Assembly (NCBI RefSeq): GCF_964253915.1
Contig: NZ_CAXUSG020000005.1
Span: 301,351-365,350, forward strand
Origin: Metarhizobium sp964253915
Lineage (GTDB): Bacteria > Pseudomonadota > Alphaproteobacteria > Rhizobiales > Rhizobiaceae
Direction of reading: 5' to 3'
Length of the DNA: 64,000 nucleotides
Shown: in pieces, positions 27,821-36,519 of the stretch
Layout: every line of letters starts with the position of its first letter
Numbering within the stretch: the stretch's first letter is position 1
Made by a program: the position numbers and the translations under genes
Notes under the pieces: generated by a model
Databases searched by the model: none
Told to the model about the DNA's origin: nothing
Seen by the model: the letters and a program-made list of their open reading frames with translations, nothing else

Positions 27821-27960
27821 GGGCAAGTTGTTGCTGCTTTGCCCAAAGTCAGGCCGCAACGCATATTTTAGCCGGACAAGATGTCTCCTATGGTATTGAC
27901 GCCATCTTTACGGCTTGTAGTCTCATCGGCGCTTTCAATGGTTTCATGCGGAGAGAGACT

Positions 27961-29223
27961 GTGAGCTTGGGGGTTGTTCTTGTCGTTATTCTGACATTGG
28001 TTGCGGCAATTCTTGCCGTGCCGGCTGTCAGTCAGACCAATGCCGAAACGACGATCTCGCTTCTGGCATCGTCGATGGCCTTCGTATTGATGGCCATTGC
28101 CCAGTTCCTTGCCGCGCGCCCGCCTTTCATCGAAAAGCTTTTTGGCGGGCTCGACCGGATTTACCGGGTGCACCGCGCCATCGGCATTACCGTGCTGGTG
28201 TTTATCCTCGTGCATTATTTCATCGCGCCGAACTTCAAGGGGCTGGCGCTGACCAGCGGCCTGAATTCCATCGCGTTGAACGCCGGCGAATATGCCTTTT
28301 ATGGCTTCGTCGTCCTTCTGGTCCTGAGCCTGGTCAAGGTCATCCCGAAGACGAAGATCGGTTTGCCCTATCATTTTTGGCGCTGGACACACCGGCTGAT
28401 CGGTATCCTGTTCCTGATGGTGGCGTTCCACCAGATGTTCATCAAGCGGCCCTACGACGGCACCGCCTTGATTGCCACCTATCTCAACATCTTCGCCCTC
28501 GTCGGTATCGCCAGCTATTTCTACACCCAGTTCCTGGCTTTCGTGAAAACGCGGCGGTACCAGGTGACGAATGTCGAGCGCCATGACGGCGCCACCATCG
28601 TCACGGCCTGTCCCACCGGGGGCAAGCTGCGTGCCAAGCCCGGCCAGTTCGGATTCTTCCGCGCCAACAAGCCGGGGCTGCGCGAGCCGCACCCCTTCAC
28701 CATTGCCGGCATGGAAGATGACGGAACGGTGCGTTTTGCGATCAAGGCGCTCGGCGACTTTACCCATAAGTTGCGCGAAAACATTGCCGTCGGCGATGTT
28801 TTGCGCCTGGAGGGCGGTTACGGCCACTTCAACCATCGCCGCGGCGGCAAGAAGCAGATCTGGCTCGCCGGCGGCATCGGCGTCACGCCGTTTCTCGCCA
28901 TGGCTTCGAAGCTTAAAGGCGACGAAGGGCAGGACATTCATATGGTCTATTGCGTGCGCGACCGCTCCGAGGCGATCGGTCTGGAGACATTCGAGGCGCA
29001 GGCAAAGACGCTGCCGAACTTCACCTTCGTGTTGCACGATTCGGCTACCGGTGGCCGGATGGATGCGGCGAAACTCGCCGCCGGCGTCGTCGCTTTCAAG
29101 CCTGGCGAAGCCGACCTCTGGTTCTGCGGACCGCCGCAACTGCGTCAGGCGATCGAGGCCGGGCTGAAAGAAATGGGACAAAAACCAAGGCGGGTCGAAT
29201 ATGAGCGCTTTGAATTCCGTTAA
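27961..29223 (+). CDS. Membrane ferric-reductase-like flavocytochrome
   Basis: This 420-residue protein joins a heme-binding membrane domain to a cytoplasmic FAD/NAD(P)H domain. In the membrane part, His71/His85 and His144/His157 are spaced 13-14 residues in neighbouring helices, the bis-heme arrangement of the FRE/NOX superfamily. The soluble part has EPHPFTIAG (FAD) and AGGIGVTPFLAMAS (nucleotide) and ends with WFCGPP and FEF. Electrons from NAD(P)H would cross the membrane outward. GTG 27961 has the ribosome binding site GGAG 7 bases upstream. It precedes the tetraheme gene by 44 bases, so the same transcript is likely. Confidence 0.85.
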   Translation: MSLGVVLVVILTLVAAILAVPAVSQTNAETTISLLASSMAFVLMAIAQFLAARPPFIEKLFGGLDRIYRVHRAIGITVLVFILVHYFIAPNFKGLALTSGLNSIALNAGEYAFYGFVVLLVLSLVKVIPKTKIGLPYHFWRWTHRLIGILFLMVAFHQMFIKRPYDGTALIATYLNIFALVGIASYFYTQFLAFVKTRRYQVTNVERHDGATIVTACPTGGKLRAKPGQFGFFRANKPGLREPHPFTIAGMEDDGTVRFAIKALGDFTHKLRENIAVGDVLRLEGGYGHFNHRRGGKKQIWLAGGIGVTPFLAMASKLKGDEGQDIHMVYCVRDRSEAIGLETFEAQAKTLPNFTFVLHDSATGGRMDAAKLAAGVVAFKPGEADLWFCGPPQLRQAIEAGLKEMGQKPRRVEYERFEFR

Positions 29224-29267
29224 GCATTGAGAATGCGTGTCTGAATGTGGACGAAGAGGGACAGATC

Positions 29268-32200
29268 ATGGTTTTCGGAGCAAGATCCGCTGTAGAACGG
29301 ATGGCATACGTAAAATACACGCTTGGCCCGTTGCTCATCGCGATGGCGATGACGCTCTGTCTTCGACCGGCAGAGGCGCGCGACCTTTTCGAGGAAAGCG
29401 CCTTCAGCGGCTACAAGGCGAATGTCGAGAACGGCAAGTACATGTTCGATGCAGCCGGCTGCGGCGCCTGCCATGGAGCCGGCGACAACACCAAGCTTTT
29501 GTCCGGCGGCCTTGAGATGGAAACCGCCATCGGCAAGTTTTTCGCGCCGAACATTTCCGCCCATCCGAACGGCATCGGCGGCTGGTCGAACGCAACCTTC
29601 CTCAATGCCGTCATGAACGGCATCGACAAGGACGGCAACAACCTCTACCCGGTGATGCCCTACACCTCATATGGCGGCATGAAGCCGGAAGACGTGCTCG
29701 ATATCAAAGCCTATATCGAAACGCTGGAGCAATCGGACGCGGCGTCGAAGGAACATGAAATCGCCTTCCCGTTCAGCCGCCAGACGACGATCACGCTCTG
29801 GAAGCGCAGCCATTTCACCGTGCCGGCCTACCAGCCGACGGGCGAAAGCCAGATGGAGCGCGGTCGCTACCTCATCGAGAATGTCGGCGCCTGCGGCGAT
29901 TGCCATACGCCGCGCACCACCACCTACGGCCTCGACAAGGATCGTGTCTTCGAAGGCGAAAAGGGGCTGACGGGTGCAGTGGCGCCCGACATCACCAAGG
30001 TGCGCATGGCGGGCCTCGCCTCGCCGGAGGTCTTCACCAAGCAGTTCATCGATGACGGCAAGAAACTCGGCGGCTCGCCGATCGCCGATCCGGTGATGCA
30101 CCGCCTCACCGAGGGCATGAAGGCGTTGAGCGAAGACGACCGCAACGCCATGTACGCTTATCTTGCCGACCGCGAAGTCAAGACCGCACCGATTGCGACG
30201 TCGAGCGAAGCCGTGTGCAAGGAAAGCACGCCGGACGCAGCGCTCAGTGGCGACAACGCAGCGCTGGCGACGGCCGCGGATGCCTTCATCGGCAAATATT
30301 GCCGCAACTGCCATGGTCCGGGCGAAAGCTCGCAGGGTAGCTATCCGGCTGGCGACCTGCCGTCGATTGCGACGAACGCCGCCTTCGTGACTCCCGGCGA
30401 TTCGGCGAAATCGCGCCTCTTCACCAGCGTTACCAGCGGCCGCATGCCGCTCGGAAAGCGGCCCAGCGACGAAGAAGTCAAGGCACTCGGCGACTGGATC
30501 AATTCGCTGACCGAACAGGCGGTGCCGCAAGGTATCGCCAGCAAGCCGGCACGCTCGCGCCCGATGCTCAACTATCTTGGCTTCGTCGAGGCCGCCCTCC
30601 AGGACGTCTCCAAGCTCGACGAGCGCGACAGGCCGTTCCAGCGTTATTTCAGCTATCGCAGCCAGTATAACGGCATGATGGGCTGCGAGGAGGAAGACAC
30701 TTTCATGAAGCGCATGCCGATCCTGGCCGGCGGCTTCAAGAAGCTCCTCAATTCGCTGTCCTACGCCCCCAATCTCGTCATCCCGAAGGAAGTCGACGGC
30801 ACCAACGGCATGCTGGTCCGCGTCGACCTACGTGATCTCGACTGGAAGGCCGAGGATTACGATTTCCTGATCAAGCAATATTTCTACGGTGTGGATCCTT
30901 CCAGCGATCCGTCGCTGGCGGCGCTCTCGAAGAGCACGACGACGACGCTGCCGATCATGCGCATCGACTGGTTCATGAGCAACGCCGCACGGCCGAAGGT
31001 CTACAACCACCTGATGCGGCTGCCGACAGACATCCGCGAACTGGAAAAACGATTCAACATCGATGTCGACCAGAACATTCGCGATCTGCGCATCATCCGC
31101 GCTGGTTTCGCCGACGGTTCGTCCGGCGTCTCCGATCACAACCGCATGCTGGAACGGCACGACATGCCCTTCGGCGGCTACTACTGGAAGTCCTACGATT
31201 TCGGCGGCGATATCGGCAAACAGGTGCTGAAACGCTTTCCGCACGGACCGAAGGAACTGGAGCCGCTCGAAACCGGCCTGGAATCCTTCCATCACGATGG
31301 CGGCGAAATGATCTTCTCGCTCCCGAACGGTCTGCAGGGCTATTACCTCTCCACCGCCGAGGGCAAGCAACTCGACGTCGGCCCGACCAGCATCGTCTCG
31401 TTCCGCAAGCGGCCGATCGGCAAGGGCGTCGACATCATCAATGCCCGGTCCTGCTTCGATTGCCATGCCAACGGCATCCTTTCGAAGCGCGACCAACTGC
31501 GTGAACACATCCAGGTGTCGACCCTGTTCAACCGCGACCAGCGTGACCTGCTGCTGAAAATGTATGTGCCGCAGGAAGAACTGGACGATGCCTACAACAA
31601 GGATCGCGAACGCTTCGTTGCAGCGCTGAAGACGCTCAAGGTCACCGAGCCGACCCCGGACGGTCTCGCCCAGAGCATGCTGGCGCCCGGCAATGCCGAA
31701 CTGGTGACCTACTTCGCCGACCTCTATGAGGACGAACTCGACTACGAGGCGATGGCCGCTGAGTTCGATCTCAGCCCGACCGACTTCGAGGACGCAGCCA
31801 AGCGTATTTCCGATCCGACGTTGCTGCGCGTCGTGATCGACTGGATGGCGACGCTCGAATCCGGCGGCACCATCCCGCGTGTCGAACTGGAAGACCAGTA
31901 TGCCTTCCTGCTCGATCCGATGATGGGACTGAAGCCGCTTCCGAAGGCCGAGGCCACCGAAACCGCGACCACCACAACGACAACAACACCCACAACAACG
32001 ACAACCGATACATCAGCAACGACGACCGACACATCGGCAACCACCACGACGACCAACGCGACCACAACCACGGAGACGACGTCTGCTGCTGTTGAAGCGG
32101 CAATACCGGACTATCGCAAGGAAGAGAAAGAGCAGGACAATAAGGTAAAGCTTGCCCTGCACGTCGCCTCCACCACCGCCAAGGTCGGGGAAAAGCTATC

Positions 32201-32573
32201 CTTCGAACTTTCGACCAACCAGGCGTGCGAGCTGCAGGTCCTGTATGTCGAGGAAGGTGGCAACGTCGAGATCATTCCGGACGTGATGATTGGCAATACG
32301 ACGCTCAATCCGGGCGAAAAGCGGCTGATCCCGCAGCCTGAGACCGGCAACCTGACGTTCGACACGCCGGCGGCTGCCGAGACCATGGTTGCCTTCTGCC
32401 GCGCCGGCGGTCTTGGCGATCAGAAACTGACGTCGGAAAAGGCCAAGAAACTGGTGGCCGATTCGCATCAGCCGACCACGCGCGGCATCGCGATCAACCT
32501 GGCCGAAAAGGCCAAGGCCGATAACGGTGCAAGCGGGCTGCAGATGGTGACGTTCGAGATCAAGGCGAACTGA
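29268..32573 (+). CDS. Exported tetraheme cytochrome c protein with DUF4384-like C-terminus
   Basis: The product has about 1,101 residues. A signal peptide ends near AEA. Heme motifs CxxCH are CGACH (about 65-69), CGDCH (209-213), CRNCH (345-349) and CFDCH (729-733). The first two domains closely resemble the triheme cytochrome subunit of membrane alcohol/gluconate dehydrogenases (GIGGWSNATFLNAVMNGI, LYPVMPYTSY). A long region of about 430-890 carries FHHDGGEMIFSLPNGLQGYY just before the fourth heme. A Thr-rich linker (about 897-938) leads to a C-terminal domain resembling DUF4384 (CELQVLYVEEGGNVEIIP). ATG 29268 has GAGGGA as ribosome binding site. It is followed at 10 bases by the OmpA-type gene. 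The substrate and partner are unknown. Confidence 0.82.
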   Translation: MVFGARSAVERMAYVKYTLGPLLIAMAMTLCLRPAEARDLFEESAFSGYKANVENGKYMFDAAGCGACHGAGDNTKLLSGGLEMETAIGKFFAPNISAHPNGIGGWSNATFLNAVMNGIDKDGNNLYPVMPYTSYGGMKPEDVLDIKAYIETLEQSDAASKEHEIAFPFSRQTTITLWKRSHFTVPAYQPTGESQMERGRYLIENVGACGDCHTPRTTTYGLDKDRVFEGEKGLTGAVAPDITKVRMAGLASPEVFTKQFIDDGKKLGGSPIADPVMHRLTEGMKALSEDDRNAMYAYLADREVKTAPIATSSEAVCKESTPDAALSGDNAALATAADAFIGKYCRNCHGPGESSQGSYPAGDLPSIATNAAFVTPGDSAKSRLFTSVTSGRMPLGKRPSDEEVKALGDWINSLTEQAVPQGIASKPARSRPMLNYLGFVEAALQDVSKLDERDRPFQRYFSYRSQYNGMMGCEEEDTFMKRMPILAGGFKKLLNSLSYAPNLVIPKEVDGTNGMLVRVDLRDLDWKAEDYDFLIKQYFYGVDPSSDPSLAALSKSTTTTLPIMRIDWFMSNAARPKVYNHLMRLPTDIRELEKRFNIDVDQNIRDLRIIRAGFADGSSGVSDHNRMLERHDMPFGGYYWKSYDFGGDIGKQVLKRFPHGPKELEPLETGLESFHHDGGEMIFSLPNGLQGYYLSTAEGKQLDVGPTSIVSFRKRPIGKGVDIINARSCFDCHANGILSKRDQLREHIQVSTLFNRDQRDLLLKMYVPQEELDDAYNKDRERFVAALKTLKVTEPTPDGLAQSMLAPGNAELVTYFADLYEDELDYEAMAAEFDLSPTDFEDAAKRISDPTLLRVVIDWMATLESGGTIPRVELEDQYAFLLDPMMGLKPLPKAEATETATTTTTTTPTTTTTDTSATTTDTSATTTTTNATTTTETTSAAVEAAIPDYRKEEKEQDNKVKLALHVASTTAKVGEKLSFELSTNQACELQVLYVEEGGNVEIIPDVMIGNTTLNPGEKRLIPQPETGNLTFDTPAAAETMVAFCRAGGLGDQKLTSEKAKKLVADSHQPTTRGIAINLAEKAKADNGASGLQMVTFEIKAN

Positions 32574-32583
32574 GGAAGACGGG

Positions 32584-33483
32584 ATGAAAGCGTGCAAGCA
32601 GCTTGTCTGGGTAGCGGCATTCATGGCAGCGGGGGCGGTCGAGGCGATCGCCTGCGAGCCCCTGGTCTCCGCCATCAACGCCTTCAATGCCAATGACGAA
32701 CAGGCCGGGCATACGGCGTTTGCCGCGCTGGAAACAGCCGGCTGCTCGGCGGAAGACAAGGTGATGACCGGCCGGCTCGTGGCACTGCTCGCCTTCAATC
32801 GCATCACTTCGGCGGTCTCCGCCGGAGACGATCTGGAAAAGCATGCCGCCGAGTTGGAGGCTTTGCGGGAAAAGTTCGGCGGCCCCTGGCAGGTGCTCGA
32901 CGCACTCGGCGACATCTATCGTGGCCGCAAGGATTATGGCCAGGCGGCGCGCTGGTATCAGGCCGCCCTTGAGGACAGCGACAATCCGCGGCTGACGCCG
33001 AACTGGATGGCGCCCGACGAGGCCTATATCCGCCACATGGACAAGATGGCGACCGAGATGCGTCTGGCGGCCCCCGAGGCCGTCAGCCTGGCGCTGCGCG
33101 GCGGCTGCAAGGTCAGTTATCGCGGCGTGGCGCTCAAGAAGAAGACCACGCCAATCCGCTTCGTCTTCGGCACTGCCGATTTCACGCCGGAAGGCGAAAA
33201 GGCGGCGGCGGATCTTGCCGAATGCCTGAAATCGGCCCGGCCGAAAGCGGTGACGCTGATCGGCCATACCGATCCGGTCGGCACCGACAAAAGCAATCTC
33301 AAGCTTTCGCTGCAGCGCGCCGAAGTGCTCGGCCACTACCTGAGCAGTGCCGGCTATTCGGGCGTGCTGAACTTCGAGGGCAGGGGCGAAAGCGACCCTT
33401 TCAAACCTGACGATCCCTCCGCCTACGACGAAGAAACGCTGAACCAGCTTCACCGTCGGGTGGAAGCCGATCTGGAGAAATAG
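32584..33483 (+). CDS. Exported OmpA-type peptidoglycan-binding protein with helical N-domain
   Basis: This 299-residue protein starts with a signal peptide (hydrophobic run ending about residue 23, EAIA). A helical repeat-like N-domain includes ALGDIYRGRKDYGQAARWYQAAL, a TPR-like unit. The C-terminal OmpA/MotB-like domain has LIGHTDPVGTDK and LKLSLQRAEVLGHYL. Asp230 and Arg245 are 15 residues apart, the spacing of the diaminopimelate-binding pair in OmpA proteins, so peptidoglycan anchoring is likely. It lacks the beta-barrel of OmpA. Position between the cytochrome and caspase genes suggests a scaffold role, which is inferred. Confidence 0.82.
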   Translation: MKACKQLVWVAAFMAAGAVEAIACEPLVSAINAFNANDEQAGHTAFAALETAGCSAEDKVMTGRLVALLAFNRITSAVSAGDDLEKHAAELEALREKFGGPWQVLDALGDIYRGRKDYGQAARWYQAALEDSDNPRLTPNWMAPDEAYIRHMDKMATEMRLAAPEAVSLALRGGCKVSYRGVALKKKTTPIRFVFGTADFTPEGEKAAADLAECLKSARPKAVTLIGHTDPVGTDKSNLKLSLQRAEVLGHYLSSAGYSGVLNFEGRGESDPFKPDDPSAYDEETLNQLHRRVEADLEK

Positions 33484-33484
33484 C

Positions 33485-34999
33485 ATGTGCAGAATGCTCG
33501 CGGCGGCTGCCTTCGGTTGCGTCCTGCCCTTTGCGGCCTGGGCACAGACATCGGCAATCGTGATCGGTGTCGACCAGTATCCATTCACCACCTCGCTGAA
33601 CGGTGCCGTCAACGATGCCCGGGATATCGACAACGCGCTGAAGAAGGCCGGGATTACCCGGATCACCACCTTCTACGATGCCCAAGCCCAGAAGGACGCC
33701 ATCCGGGCCGCCTGGGTCGAGACTGTCGCCAACGCCGTTGCCGGCGATACCATCATCTTCACCTATGCCGGCCATGGCGCCCAGATGCCGGAGCTGGTGG
33801 AAGGATCGGAGCCTGATGGCAAGGACGAATTTCTGGTTCTGCCCGGCTTCAACGTCGAGCGCCTGCAGGAAACGTTTAGCGAAAGCATCATCGACAACGA
33901 ACTGAACAGTTGGTTCATGGAGGCGGATGCCAAGGGTGTGCAGGTGCTGTTCATCCTCGACAGCTGCCATTCCGGCGGCATGAGCCGCTCCATCTCCGGA
34001 AAGACCCGGCTGGCACCGGTCGTCACCGCCAAGATCGACAACCCCACCCAGGATTCGGTGGCAGGTGCCGGGATCACCGACGACAGTTTCAAGCGCGTTA
34101 CCGTGCTGGCCGCCTCTCTCGAAAGCCAGCCGACGCCAGAGGTCATCATCGACGGCGTGCCGCGCGGCGCCTTGAGCTGGAGCTTTGCCCGCTCGCTGGA
34201 AGGCAAGGCCGACCGCAACCATGATGGCGTCCTGACCCGCGTCGAGCTTGAGGACTACGTCTTCAGCACGATCAAGAGCCAGGCGGAAGCGCTGCAGGTG
34301 CCGAACTTCGTGCCCGGCGTGGCACGCTCGGAAAAAGAGGTGGTCGTGCGCCTGGCAGGTGCAAGCACCGAGACGACGACGGTGCCGGTGGAGGAGGAGG
34401 GCTGGAAGCCCGAGATCGCGCTCGCCGTCGAAGGCAGCACCTTCCGGCCGGAACGCGTGACGGATGGCGGTGCAGCGCCCTATCGCTGGGATGCAGCCAG
34501 CGGCACCTTCTTCACGCCCAACGGCGACGTTGCCGGCGAAAAGATCGGTGAGGATCGGCTGCAGCAGGTGGTCGACAAGTTCATTGTGCTGGAATTCCTG
34601 AAAACCATGGCGGCGCAAAATCCCGGCACCGTGACGATGACGCCGGCAAAGGATATCTATGCGGCCGGCGACCGGATGAAGTTTGACGCTCCGCGGTCCA
34701 GCTACAAAAATTTGCTCGTTTTCAATCTCGCCAACACCGGCGAAGTTCAGATTCTCGATGCGCAATCCGGAGGCGAGGATACCAAGCCGTTCAGCCTTCC
34801 CGACCTTGAAGTGGTCAAGCCGTTCGGTGCCGATCACCTGATCGTCATTGCCACCAACGAGCCGATCGACGCGTTGAGCGCATTGATGAACAAGTCCAAT
34901 GTCACCACCACCGATCTGCTGAAGGCATTGCCCGAACGCTTCGACGGCAAGGACGTGCAGGTTGCCATTCAACCGCTGTACAGCCGGGAAAAGCTGTGA
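33485..34999 (+). CDS. Exported caspase-family (C14) protease with EF-hand-like loop and DUF4384-like tail
   Basis: This 504-residue protein has a signal peptide ending near AWA-Q. A caspase p20-like domain follows, with catalytic His97 in YAGHGAQ and Cys161 in LDSCHSGG. Residues 243-254 (DRNHDGVLTRVE) match a canonical 12-residue EF-hand loop, suggesting calcium control. The C-terminal part (about residues 390-480: YAAGDRMKFD, LLVFNLANTGEVQILD, VVKPFGADHLIVIA) resembles DUF4384. The start ATG 33485 lies 1 base after the upstream stop. Its stop overlaps the next caspase start (TGATG), so the two proteases are coupled. Cleavage targets are unknown; metacaspase-like Arg/Lys specificity is plausible only by family. 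Confidence 0.87.
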   Translation: MCRMLAAAAFGCVLPFAAWAQTSAIVIGVDQYPFTTSLNGAVNDARDIDNALKKAGITRITTFYDAQAQKDAIRAAWVETVANAVAGDTIIFTYAGHGAQMPELVEGSEPDGKDEFLVLPGFNVERLQETFSESIIDNELNSWFMEADAKGVQVLFILDSCHSGGMSRSISGKTRLAPVVTAKIDNPTQDSVAGAGITDDSFKRVTVLAASLESQPTPEVIIDGVPRGALSWSFARSLEGKADRNHDGVLTRVELEDYVFSTIKSQAEALQVPNFVPGVARSEKEVVVRLAGASTETTTVPVEEEGWKPEIALAVEGSTFRPERVTDGGAAPYRWDAASGTFFTPNGDVAGEKIGEDRLQQVVDKFIVLEFLKTMAAQNPGTVTMTPAKDIYAAGDRMKFDAPRSSYKNLLVFNLANTGEVQILDAQSGGEDTKPFSLPDLEVVKPFGADHLIVIATNEPIDALSALMNKSNVTTTDLLKALPERFDGKDVQVAIQPLYSREKL

Positions 35000-36513
35000 T
35001 GCCGAGGCTCGCTCTCCGTTTTGCCGTCGTCCTCACCGCGCTGCTGCTGGCCTCCTTCGCCGCGCGGGCGGAAGACCGGGCCTTGCTGATCGGCATCGGC
35101 GATTACGAAAAGCTGCCGGAACGCATGTTCCTGCATGGACCGGTCAACGATGTCGCGGCTATGAAGACGCTTTTGACCGGCACGCTCGGCTTCAAGCCGG
35201 AATCCATCAAAGTCCTCTTGGACAAGGAAGCGACGCGCAGCGCCATGATTGCTGCTGCCGAAGAATGGCTGGTTGCCGGCACGAAGCCGGGTGATCGCGT
35301 CTATTTCTATTATTCCGGTCACGGCCTGCAGGTGAAGGACGACAACGGCGACGAGGAAGATGGCCTCGACGAGGCGATCGCCACCTACGACATCACCCCC
35401 GGCGAAAGCGACTGGACCAATATCATCCGCGACGATGACATCCAGGCGCTGACCGAGAAGATGAAGGATCGCATGGTGACGCTGATCATCGACGCCTGCC
35501 ATTCCGGCACGCTGTCGCGCTCGTTGAACGGCTCGCTGGACGACTATGTCGTCGGCATGCGTTACCTGCCGAGGCCTTCCAAGGCAGGCGCCGAGCAAAC
35601 GACGCGCGGCCTGAAGATCGAGCTTGCGGCCGATGCCAAGCCGGAAACCGTGATCGAGGGTTCGCTCACCACATGGAGTGCCGCCGCTCCCTATCAGGTG
35701 GCCTGGGACGACGACCGGCTACCGCCGGATGAGCGGCATGGCGTGTTCACCGCCGCCTTTGTCGCGGGGCTGGTGAAGGGCGAGGCCGATTCCAATGGCA
35801 ACGGCGTTACCAGCGTTTCGGAACTGTTCCAGTATCTGAAGGTGAAATCGGGCGAATATTGTAAGCTGAAGAAGGATTGCCAGTCGCTCGACCCGCAGAT
35901 CGAGGCATCGCCGCAGCTGCTGGGCGCAGAACTCGCCGGCTACACCAAGCCGGCAGTGGAAGAAAAACCGCAATTGTTGAAAATTGAGACTCTGCAGACG
36001 CCGCAGCCCGTCTATGTGGCCGCCGATCCCGTCCAGTCGGTCGGAGATATCCTCGGCGGCTACGACAATGGTTTGGTCGCGGTTTCCATAGACAGGGGCA
36101 CGACCTTGCATGCCGGCGATGTCTTCAAGATCGACGTCACCAGCGTGTCCGGCGGTCATCTCGTACTCCTCGACGTCAACGCCAAGGGCGAGGCGACCCA
36201 GATCTTCCCCAACACGGCAGCGCAGAAGATCACACCGCTTTCGCCGAACCAGACGCTGACGATCCCGGACGAATATTACGGTTTCGATTTCGAGGCGGGC
36301 GAAAGCGGTGACAGCGTGCTCGTGGCACTTGTCATCAACGACGACATCGATCTTTCACAGCTGGTGCCGGCCGATCAGGGCCTCGAAACGACCCTGAACG
36401 CCCGGGCGGCGTTGAGCGAGATTGTCTCCCGCCTCAGCAAGCCGGTCGCCACCGCTGACGGTTTCCGGGCTGTCCGGTGGACGGCCGGCAAATACGACTA
36501 CACGATCAAGTGA
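34999..36513 (+). CDS. Second exported caspase-family (C14) protease with DUF4384-like domain
   Basis: This 504-residue paralogue starts with a signal peptide (ARA-E). Its caspase domain has His108 in YYSGHGLQ, the acidic block DDNGDEEDGLDEAI typical of metacaspases, and Cys167 in IIDACHSGT. Residues 264-275 (DSNGNGVTSVSE) resemble an EF-hand loop with weaker ligands. Residues about 365-450 (LHAGDVFKIDVTSVSGGHLV, VNAKGEATQIFPN) match DUF4384 clearly. It starts at ATG 34999, overlapping the previous stop by one base; a GTG at 34996 is an alternative. The gene ends 6 bases from the convergent exporter operon. It is not a duplicate in sequence; only motifs and layout are shared. Confidence 0.87.
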   Translation: MPRLALRFAVVLTALLLASFAARAEDRALLIGIGDYEKLPERMFLHGPVNDVAAMKTLLTGTLGFKPESIKVLLDKEATRSAMIAAAEEWLVAGTKPGDRVYFYYSGHGLQVKDDNGDEEDGLDEAIATYDITPGESDWTNIIRDDDIQALTEKMKDRMVTLIIDACHSGTLSRSLNGSLDDYVVGMRYLPRPSKAGAEQTTRGLKIELAADAKPETVIEGSLTTWSAAAPYQVAWDDDRLPPDERHGVFTAAFVAGLVKGEADSNGNGVTSVSELFQYLKVKSGEYCKLKKDCQSLDPQIEASPQLLGAELAGYTKPAVEEKPQLLKIETLQTPQPVYVAADPVQSVGDILGGYDNGLVAVSIDRGTTLHAGDVFKIDVTSVSGGHLVLLDVNAKGEATQIFPNTAAQKITPLSPNQTLTIPDEYYGFDFEAGESGDSVLVALVINDDIDLSQLVPADQGLETTLNARAALSEIVSRLSKPVATADGFRAVRWTAGKYDYTIK

Positions 36514-36519
36514 CAACCG

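Noticed and set aside
33485..36513. Caspases as effectors of a known anti-phage system (CBASS, Thoeris or gasdermin-type)
   Set aside because: Both have export signals and there is no nucleotide cyclase, TIR, gasdermin or STAND gene nearby, so a cytoplasmic abortive-infection role is not supported.
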